64,000 nt of DNA, from positions 26,401 through 90,400 of the forward strand of contig NZ_BBAJ01000001.1 in NCBI RefSeq assembly GCF_001311195.1. The letters run 5' to 3'. This stretch comes from Lacticaseibacillus camelliae DSM 22697 = JCM 13995. Its GTDB lineage: Bacteria > Bacillota > Bacilli > Lactobacillales > Lactobacillaceae. A program made the translations under genes and the position numbers. The notes below the pieces were generated by a model. The model ran no database searches, was not told the DNA's origin, and was given only the letters and a program-made list of their open reading frames with translations. This document shows, piece after piece, positions 57,447-64,000 of the stretch (the first letter of the stretch is position 1; each line of letters starts with the position of its first letter).

Positions 57447-58820
57447 TCTTTTTGGCCACCCACAGTCCGGTACCCAGAATGGCAACGGCGACCCCAAACA
57501 GGAGCCAAAAGTCTATTTGGCTGCCGTTAACGGTGGCCGCGATGGTGCTCGAGTGCAGCGTCTTGGCGGCAATTACCGCAGACATCAGGCTCGTGCCTAG
57601 CGAGCCGGCAAATTGCTGCATCATACTGAACATGGAGTTTTGATCCGCTTTTTGCGGGCCTGCGACTTGCAGACTGGCGTCGGACACGGCGGTGCCAAAG
57701 CCGCTGTTGAATCCGACTCGCAAGACCATGTAAAGCGCGGCAATCACGCCGATGGTGAAGTGGTGAGTCAGCGTGGCAAACAGCAGCATCGCCAGCGCAG
57801 CGAGGCTGGCACTGGTTAAGAGTGGCATCGTGCGCCGCGGCGGTCGTAGATTTTACCGGCAAGCGGCGCCACGATGGCCCCAACTAAAGCGCCTGGCAGC
57901 AGCATCAAGCCTGCGCTCATCGGCGATGCGTGCAGGACGTCTTGAGCAAACAGGGGCAGGACGAACGACAGGCCAATATTGATCAGCTGGAGGCCGAAGT
58001 ACTGAAGCAGGCGCTGCCGCAACACACCATTTTTCAAAATACTGTAATCAAACAGGTGGCGCTGACCGCGGCGGGCGTACCAAGTCATGCTGGCGACCAA
58101 CAACATCGCGACAAACATGCTCATGCCAAAATTGGCGCTGATCCAGCCGTGAGTGCCGGCTAGGTTGAGCGTCCAGACCAGGCTGGTGAACGTGATCCCC
58201 AGCAGCGCGAGGCCCCCAAAATCAAACTGCTGACCCTGAGTGCCCAGCGCCGCGCCGTGCAGGCCATACGCGCCGAGCAGGGTGGCAGCGACCAGCACTG
58301 GCAGGATGCCAATAAAAATGGCACGCCAGGACCACAGGCTGGTCAAGATTCCCCCATACGTGGGACCAAGCGCCGGCGCCAGCGAGACGATGACACTGGC
58401 CAGTCCGGTCCAAAGCCCGATTTGCTTGAAGGGGATGCGGGTGAAGACGAGCTGAAACATGAGTGGGGTGGCGATCCCGGTCGCAACGGCCTGAAGCATG
58501 CGGCCCGCCAGCAGCAGTGCAAAGTTAGGCGCGACCATGGCCGTGATCGTGCCAGCAAGGCTCATCAGGTCGGCAAAGAAGAATAGGCGGCGAAAGGTGA
58601 ACCGCTTGAGGACAAAGGCCGTGCTGCTCATCACGATGGTCACGAGCAGCAGGTAGGCCGTGGTCAGCCACTGCACTGTCGCTAGGCTGACGTGCATGGT
58701 ACGCATCAGGGTGGGGAACGTGACGGTCATTGACGTTTCCACCAGAATACCGATGAATGACAACAGGCCAGCGGCCAGAATCGAGACCTTTGTTTTAACG
58801 GGAACTGTGTTTGATTGCAT
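57430..58820 (-). CDS. MFS multidrug exporter, DHA2 (EmrB/QacA) type, one frameshift
   Basis: This is a drug:proton antiporter of about 464 residues with ~14 helices. It starts MQSNTVPVKTKVSILAAGLL then SFIGILVETSMTVTFPTLMR at ATG 58820 after AAGGTGG. DHA2 motif C appears as GLASVIVSLAPALGPTYGGI. A base is missing near 57838: frame one ends YDRRGARCHS and frame two continues RTMPLLTSASLAALAMLLF. It ends with a basic KKKKTGL tail. The cargo is unknown. Confidence 0.88.
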
Positions 58821-59066
58821 AAAAAATACCACCTTCGTTGGAATGACTGCAGGAACGGTTATTCCATCTATTGGTAGTAGACGATCGCAATAAACGCTGC
58901 GGAGACTTAAATTCACTTCAGTGTAGCGCAATTGGCGCGGTTTTGTAAGCAAAAAAAGGGGTACCCGGGGGCCGCCGCAATTGTTGATGTTTGCTCCAAA
59001 TGACCGGTGGTCTCGTAGTACAATGAGCCTATGTTTTGACTCGCGGCATTGGCCGCCAGGAGCGGA

Positions 59067-60327
59067 GTGGCAATTATCGAAAGAAATGAGAAATCATCAA
59101 AAACGGCTAGACGTGGTCGGGGGTGGCTCGCCGTCTGGGGCCCTGGCCTGCTGGTCATGCTGGCCGATACGGACGCGGGGTGCCTCATCACGGCCGCCCA
59201 ATCCGGGGCGCAGTGGGGCTACACCATGGTGTTGCCGCAGCTGGTCCTGATCCCGGTCTTGTTCATGGCGCAGGAAATGACCGTGCGGCTGGGGATTGTC
59301 ACCCAGGAAGGCCACGGCACGCTGATCCGCCAGTATTTTGGCCGCGGCTGGGCGTGGCTCGCGGCTGCGACGTTAGGAATTTCTGCCGTCGGGGCGCTGT
59401 TGACCGAGTTCATCGGCATCGCTGGCGTTGGCGAGTTGTTTGGTGTGTCTAAGTGGATCACGATTCCGATCGCGACGGCGTTTCTGGTCGGGATCGCCTT
59501 TTTAGGTGAGTATCGCCGGGTGGAAAAAATCGGCGTCATTGTCGGCCTGGCTGAGTTTGCATTTGTCATCGCCATGGTCATGGCGAAACCGCAGCTCGGT
59601 GATCTGATGCGCGGCCTGGTCACGGTGCTTGGCAGAGCAGCAGTTACATTTACCTCGTGGCGGCCAACGTCGGTGCGGTCATCATGCCATGGATGCTGTT
59701 TTACCAGCAAGGTGCAGTAGTGGACAAGCATCTGACCCCGGCGGACATTCCCCAAGAGCGCCGCGACACTGCGGTTGGAACGCTGATTACGCAGGCGATT
59801 ATGATTGTGTTCATCGTGACGTTCGCGGCAACCGTAGGCAAGCACGGCGGCAGCGGTGCGTTTGCGACGGTGGGACAAATGGCCGGCGCACTAGCGCCTT
59901 ACTTGGGTCGCTGCCGGCCTACCTACTGATTGGGACCAGCCTGCTGGGCGGGTCGCTGGTCGCCGCCCTGGTGGTCGCCTTAGCCGGCACCTGGGGGCTG
60001 ACCGAAGTGCTTGGCTGGCCGCACAGTTTGAACGAGCCGTTCAACCGCAAAAGCGCGGGCTTTTACCTGATTTACATCGGGGCGCATGTGATCGGTGCCG
60101 TGCTGGTGCTCGCGAACATTCAGCTGGTGGATCTGGCAGTCACCGTCGAGGTGATCAACGCGCTGCTCGTGCCGATTGTTCTGGGGTTCCTGCTGCTGCT
60201 CGAAGCCAAGGCGCTGCCGGATAAATACCGGATGCACGGCTGGTACCGGGTGATCGCCACGACACTGTGCCTGCTGGTGATGGCCTTTGGGCTGTACATG
60301 GTCGGGCCGATGACGCATCTGTGGTAG
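59067..60327 (+). CDS. NRAMP-superfamily divalent metal transporter with unusual motifs (two frameshifts)
   Basis: This is a membrane transporter of about 420 residues. The first helix reads GPGLLVMLADTDAGCLITAA, with DTDAG in the place of the DPGN motif of Mn2+/Fe2+ NRAMPs. The sixth-helix motif is VGAVIMPWMLFYQQ instead of MPHNLFLHS. This points to the NRAMP-related branch, where cargo may differ (Mg2+ is known for some members). Indels near 59631 and 59905 break the frame, and the neighbouring frames (SSSYIYLVAANVGAVI; SLPAYLLIGTSLLGG) restore it. GTG 59067 with AGGAG is the most likely start. Confidence 0.82.
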
Positions 60328-60423
60328 TGTTTTGAGGCACCAGACGGTAAAAACCGCATCAACCGAGCACGCCCCTATACTGAAGGACGGAGCTGGTTGG
60401 TGCGCTTTTTCGTTGCAACGGAG

Positions 60424-61140
60424 TCAGAAGAACAGGTAATACAGCCCGCTGAGGCCGATGAAGCCGTAAATCAGCGGCTTGATCTGGGCCAGGCTCCACT
60501 TAGCTGACAAGCGAGAGGCGACCAGCGTGCCCAGGGTGGCCGCGATGATGCCACCGATGATGTAGGGGATGGCCGAGGCCGTGATGATGCCGGAAGCCAC
60601 GCGCACGCTGGTGATGTAAACCGTGTCCATCAGGAAGAACCCCTGCAGGTTGCCCATGTAGGTCGGCACCGAGGTCGACAGCGAGAGAAAATACAGCGCC
60701 ATCAGCGGCCCGCCAATGCCGAACAACCCGTTGAAAAAGCCTGAGATCACCATGAAGCCAACCGCAATGTACCAGGGGTAGCGCCGGTCACCTGCGTTTT
60801 TGGCGAGAATGAAGTACAGCGCAAGCGCGACCAGCAGCACGCCCAGCATCAGCCGCAGCACATGGGTGTCCAGCAGCTTACCGAGATGGACCGACCAAGT
60901 GGCCACAGTGGCGTAGAACAGGAACGGACCGATCACCTGCTTGAAGTGAAAATCTTTTCGGTAGCGCCATGCCAAGCTGGCGGTGCAGCTCAGCATGATC
61001 ACGCCGCCCAGTCCTGCTGCCTCGGCGATGGGCAAAATTGCCGGGAAGAAAATCATCATGATGATCACCGAGCCAAAGCCGGTAATGCCTTGCACGAGCG
61101 CCGCGAAAAACGCGGGGATGAGAATGAGCAGCCAATCCAC
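60424..61140 (-). CDS. TauE/SafE-family permease (sulfite exporter-like)
   Basis: This is a membrane protein of 238 residues with eight helices in two repeats. It starts at GTG 61140 (MDWLLILIPAFFAALVQGIT then GFGSVIIMM), seven bases after TTAGGAGG; longer in-frame starts lack a ribosome site. The second repeat is marked by GFFNGLFGIGGPLMALYFLS. Members move sulfite, sulfoacetate or other small anions; the cargo here is unknown. Monocistronic. Confidence 0.85.
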   Translation of the reverse strand: MDWLLILIPAFFAALVQGITGFGSVIIMMIFFPAILPIAEAAGLGGVIMLSCTASLAWRYRKDFHFKQVIGPFLFYATVATWSVHLGKLLDTHVLRLMLGVLLVALALYFILAKNAGDRRYPWYIAVGFMVISGFFNGLFGIGGPLMALYFLSLSTSVPTYMGNLQGFFLMDTVYITSVRVASGIITASAIPYIIGGIIAATLGTLVASRLSAKWSLAQIKPLIYGFIGLSGLYYLFF

Positions 61141-61230
61141 GCCAAAGCCTCCTAACCCAATTACGTCCAGTGTGGGCAACCGGCGCGGCGGTGTCAATAG
61201 GGTGGCGGGCCTGGCGTGTTCACGTTCTGC

Positions 61231-61258
61231 TTGCAACTGTTTGTCATCGTGGTACAGT
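61231..61258 (+). promoter_or_regulatory. Promoter of the 37-residue gene
   Basis: TTGCAA (61231-61236) and TACAGT (61253-61258) with a 16-base spacer, 35 bases before the ATG. Confidence 0.6.
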
Positions 61259-61293
61259 AAAAATATCTTTAAAACCAAAGCGAGGTAAACGAC

Positions 61294-61407
61294 ATGACAT
61301 ATGACTTGAAGCTGAGCGAAGCCGATTTGCAAATGATCGAGGACTGCCACTCAAAGAACCCGTCCATCGTCAAGGCGTGCGAAGAAGCGCGCAAGGCAGC
61401 CAAGTAA
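61294..61407 (+). CDS. Small hypothetical protein, 37 residues
   Basis: A short gene with all the usual signals: promoter, GCGAGG ribosome site eight bases before ATG 61294, and a strong terminator after the stop at 61405. The product reads MTYDLKLSEADLQMIEDCHS then KNPSIVKACEEARKAAK. It is helical and charged with two Cys (18 and 28) and no membrane segment. I do not recognise the family. It lies between divergent TauE and converging ktrA genes. Confidence 0.7.
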   Translation: MTYDLKLSEADLQMIEDCHSKNPSIVKACEEARKAAK

Positions 61408-61437
61408 CACCTGCCCGGTCAAAATAATTTTCAAAAG

Positions 61438-61482
61438 TAGCGGCCCCACACCGGCGATTTTCGCCAGGCGTGGGGCCGTTTG
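61438..61482. terminator. Bidirectional terminator
   Basis: CGGCCCCAC (61441-61449) pairs with GTGGGGCCG (61470-61478), with an inner GGCG/CGCC stem. It serves the 37-residue gene and ktrA. Confidence 0.85.
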
Positions 61483-62118
61483 CTATTTGGTGTTCACCGT
61501 TAGGAGCACATCGTCTGCCGCTAAAATGGTGCTAGGCGCCACCGGAATCTGAGGGCGGCCAGCGCGGATCAGGGCCAGGATCTCGAGACCGGCGGTGCGG
61601 CGGATATCCGCCTGGGCCAGGGTCTTGCCCACCCACTGGGGGTCAGGCCGGCGCTCGGTGATGTTGACGCCGGGGATTTGATCAAATACATCGAGAATAT
61701 TGGCGTTGACCAGCGTGTGAGCGATTTTGGCCCCCATTTCCACTTCCGGGAGCACGACCTGGTCGGCCCCAATCCGGGTCAAGATCTTGGCCTGACGTGC
61801 GTCCAGCGCCTTGACCACAACGCGCCGGCAGCCGCGTTCCTTGGCCATCATGGTGGCCATGACGCTTGCCTCGAACTGCTCGCCCATGGCAAACACGGCG
61901 ACGTCGAAGTGTTCAATGGCGACGCGTTGAAGAAAGCCGTCGTCGCTGGCATCCCCGACGACGGCCTGATCGACCTGGTCGGCAACCGCCTCAACGCGGG
62001 CCGGCTTGCGGTCGGCCGCGAGGATCTCGACGTCGTTTTCCGCCAGGTGGGCGACAATGCTGGTACCAAAGCGGCCGAGGCCGAAGATGGCGAACGTGCG
62101 AGCTTGGACGGTTTTCAT
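61483..62118 (-). CDS. ktrA: K+ uptake regulatory protein KtrA/TrkA type
   Basis: This is the cytoplasmic nucleotide-binding ring protein that gates the K+ channel subunit. The 211-residue protein has an RCK_N Rossmann domain (FAIFGLGRFGTSIVAHLAEN, ILAADRKPARVEAV, VVGDASDDGFLQ) and an RCK_C domain from about 135. The ATG at 62118 follows GAAAGGAG. It lies 19 bases after ktrB, in one operon. Confidence 0.93.
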   Translation of the reverse strand: MKTVQARTFAIFGLGRFGTSIVAHLAENDVEILAADRKPARVEAVADQVDQAVVGDASDDGFLQRVAIEHFDVAVFAMGEQFEASVMATMMAKERGCRRVVVKALDARQAKILTRIGADQVVLPEVEMGAKIAHTLVNANILDVFDQIPGVNITERRPDPQWVGKTLAQADIRRTAGLEILALIRAGRPQIPVAPSTILAADDVLLTVNTK

Positions 62119-62137
62119 TGCGGGCTCCTTTCTGCAA

Positions 62138-63526
62138 TCAGCCGACGAAAAGGGTGGCAGCAGGGTAGTCGGCGGGGTGGGTCGCGCCGGATTGACGGGC
62201 GTTCAGGGCAATCGCAAGCGTCAGCGGTGACAGCCGGCCGATGAACATGCAGGCGGCGATGGTGAGTTTGCCAGCTGTCGACAGGTACGGCGTGAGGCCG
62301 GTGGTGAGCCCGACTGTGCCCGTGGCGCTGGTCGCCTCAAAAATCAGGTCGAGCAGCTGCGGCCGGAAGACGCTGTTTGCTTCCGTGAAATGGAGGACCA
62401 AAACGGCGCTGGCAATCACGGCGAACAGCGCGAAGAACACGGCTAGGGCCCGTTGCAGCAGTGCTAGCGGGATTCGGCGGCCAAAAATCACGATTCCGGC
62501 GTGGCCGCGCAGCCCCGAGACCACCGCGGCAACCAGCAGGGCCAGCGTGATGGTTTTGACCCCACCGGCCGTGCCTGCCGGCGAGCCGCCGATGAACATC
62601 AGCCCGCAGGCGATCAGCTTGCTTAACGGGGTGAGCTGGCCTTGGTCGAAGGTCGCAAAGCCGGCCGTGCGCAGGGTCACGGCCTCAAATGCCGCCGTCA
62701 GCCATTTGGTCGGGGTGGTCAGGCGACCCAGCGAACCGCATTGGTGCCACTCCAGCAGCGCGAAAAGCAAGGTCCCGGTCGCTGTCAGGAGCACGCTGGT
62801 CAGGCAAACCAGCTTGGCGTTGACGCTGAGATGATGCACGCGCCGGCGCAGGGGACGACTGTCGTTTTTCACCATGCGTTTGAGTTCGTACAGGACGGGA
62901 AAACCCAGCCCGCCCAGCGTGATCAGGGCCATCACGGTCAGACTGATGAGCCAGCTGTCCTGAAAATCGGCAAGGGAGTTTTGGCCGATAACGTCAAACC
63001 CAGCGTTGCAAAAAGCGGAGACGGCGTGGAACACGCCGTACCACAGCGCTTCACCCACTGTGTAACCGCGATTTGCCGTCAGCAAGCCGACGGTGAGAAG
63101 GACCGCGCCGCCGCTTTCAATCACAACCGTGTAGCGTAGGACCTGGCGGACCAGCTTGCTCATGCCCCCCAGTGAGTCCTGATTGAACAGGGTCTGGATG
63201 GCCAAACGCTGGCGCAGGCCGATGCGCCGGCGGAAGAGCAGAAGGCTGCCGGTGACGACAGTGATGAAGCCGATGCCACCCAGCTGAATCAGGCCAAGGA
63301 TCACGAGTTGGCCGAACAGGGTCCACTGCTGCATGGTGTTGACCACCACGAGCCCGGTCACGCAGCTGGCGCTGGTGGCGGTGAACAGTGCCGTGAGCCA
63401 GCCGCTTGACTGGCCGCTTTGGCTGGCCCAAGGCAGCGCTAATAGCGCCGTGCCAAGGGCGATCATCGCAGCAAAACTGACCAGGATCGCCTGCGGGGCG
63501 GAGAGGTGCCAGTGCCGTTTGCGCAT
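62138..63526 (-). CDS. ktrB: K+/Na+ uptake channel subunit KtrB
   Basis: This is the membrane pore of the Ktr potassium system, 462 residues. Four pore loops of the Trk/Ktr type are visible: TATSASCVTGLVVV, HAVSAFCNAGFDVIG, TLRTAGFATFDQGQL and SATGTVGLTTGLTP, each with the central Gly of the selectivity filter. The gate loop GGSPAGTAGGVKT is also present. ATG 63526 follows GAAAGGAG. KtrAB helps with osmotic and pH balance; ktrA follows. Confidence 0.94.
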   Translation of the reverse strand: MRKRHWHLSAPQAILVSFAAMIALGTALLALPWASQSGQSSGWLTALFTATSASCVTGLVVVNTMQQWTLFGQLVILGLIQLGGIGFITVVTGSLLLFRRRIGLRQRLAIQTLFNQDSLGGMSKLVRQVLRYTVVIESGGAVLLTVGLLTANRGYTVGEALWYGVFHAVSAFCNAGFDVIGQNSLADFQDSWLISLTVMALITLGGLGFPVLYELKRMVKNDSRPLRRRVHHLSVNAKLVCLTSVLLTATGTLLFALLEWHQCGSLGRLTTPTKWLTAAFEAVTLRTAGFATFDQGQLTPLSKLIACGLMFIGGSPAGTAGGVKTITLALLVAAVVSGLRGHAGIVIFGRRIPLALLQRALAVFFALFAVIASAVLVLHFTEANSVFRPQLLDLIFEATSATGTVGLTTGLTPYLSTAGKLTIAACMFIGRLSPLTLAIALNARQSGATHPADYPAATLFVG

Positions 63527-63644
63527 TGTGGGCTCCTTTCTAAAGCGGTTACTTTCACTTTAGCAAAGTGGCCCTGGAAAAGCATTGCCGGCGTCTTGGC
63601 TTGTGCTATATTGGAACGTAACTGGGCATAAAGAGGGGCGGATC

Positions 63645-64000
63645 GTGGCAAAACAAAACGGGGTCATTTCTCAGCAGCCACCGGCGTTCAAGCTGATGGC
63701 GCTGGGGTCATTAGGCACAGGCTTTGCGACTTACGCCGTGAGTGCGATCATGATTCTTTACCTTTACGAGCCGCTGCATCTCGGCGGCTTGGGGTTGGAC
63801 CGCATCACCGCCACGCAGATCATGGCGGTGTTCTCATCACTGGGGTACGTGGCGGGGATCGCCGGCAGTTACGCGGCCGACCGGCTGGTGGGCTTGCGCA
63901 AGCCCTACCTGTACGGCACACTGCTGAAAATTTCGCGATCGCGCTGCTGGCCGTTCCGCACGGCGGTCGGTTGCTGTTTTTTGCCAGCTTGGTCCTACAA
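63645..64000 (+). CDS. POT/PTR-like MFS transporter, N-terminal part (cut by window edge, one frameshift)
   Basis: Only the first ~118 residues are visible. GTG 63645 follows AGAGGGG. FKLMALGSLGTGFATYAVSA, then IMILYLYEPLHLGGLGLD and MAVFSSLGYVAGIAGSYAAD, resemble di-/tripeptide or POT-like transporters of lactobacilli, although the classic ExxERFxYYG motif is not seen. A missing base near 63929 breaks YGTLLK from NFAIALLAVPHGGRLLFFA. A promoter-like TTGCCG-16-TATATT lies at 63585-63612. Cargo not assignable. Confidence 0.65.
   Translation, partial: MAKQNGVISQQPPAFKLMALGSLGTGFATYAVSAIMILYLYEPLHLGGLGLDRITATQIMAVFSSLGYVAGIAGSYAADRLVGLRKPYLYGTLLKISRSRCWPFRTAVGCCFLPAWSY

Overview
The window looks like chromosomal DNA of a GC-rich lactobacillus (Lactobacillaceae, perhaps Lacticaseibacillus or a relative). 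The signs are a complete walR-walK-yycH-yycI-yycJ-htrA block with rlmH further on, a lactobacillus-type dltX-A-B-C-D-E operon, mannose PTS with manO, a WxL cell-surface cluster, CcpA-type cre sites, a CIRCE-controlled small heat-shock gene and several PTS. Species is not determined. No tRNA, rRNA, CRISPR array, prophage or insertion sequence was seen.

Layout: 1-3653 holds the start of a cation P-type ATPase, a short pyruvate kinase and a purine permease. 3821-8806 holds a TetR regulator and a four-gene WxL/DUF916/LPXTG/lectin cell-surface cluster. 9122-15410 is a more AT-rich island: a secreted GH92 alpha-mannosidase, a SipW-type signal peptidase and a TasA-like protein, followed by a noncoding stretch with an orphan RNA-binding (CAT) domain and strong palindromes. 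15437-18122 is an amino-acid ABC transporter behind a lysine riboswitch. 18451-21971 is the mannose PTS. 22086-30042 is a two-component system followed by the dlt operon for D-alanylation of teichoic acids. 30044-34264 carries argGH and a second amino-acid transporter. 34320-41728 is the wal/yyc-htrA cluster, followed by a cluster of DnaA boxes. 42197-53847 carries an HesB-like protein, Hsp20, a DUF998 protein, a heavy-metal ATPase, a beta-glucoside PTS set with its GntR regulator, a YxeA-like protein, a trehalose-type PTS and an anion permease. 54175-64000 carries rlmH, small enzymes, transporters for metal, drugs, K+ and sulfur-type anions, and the start of a POT-type transporter.

Two observations stand out. 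First, a family of structured, modular repeats lies in intergenic gaps at 27104-27240, 35092-35226, 42676-42747 and 48222-48482. They share a core with a CTA/GTA internal loop, their stems change in a compensatory way, and two copies sit inside the essential-type operons walRK and dlt. Second, more than 30 single-base frameshifts interrupt otherwise well-preserved genes, including walK, rlmH, manXYZ, dltABC and argH. Several fall in runs of seven or eight A or T. This pattern fits consensus sequencing errors much better than gene decay, so split genes are annotated as one CDS with the approximate indel position given.

How the genes work together: much of the window serves the cell envelope (WalRK sensing, HtrA, the dlt system with its neighbouring two-component system, WxL proteins, the TasA-like protein) and carbohydrate or amino-acid uptake under CcpA, GntR and riboswitch control.
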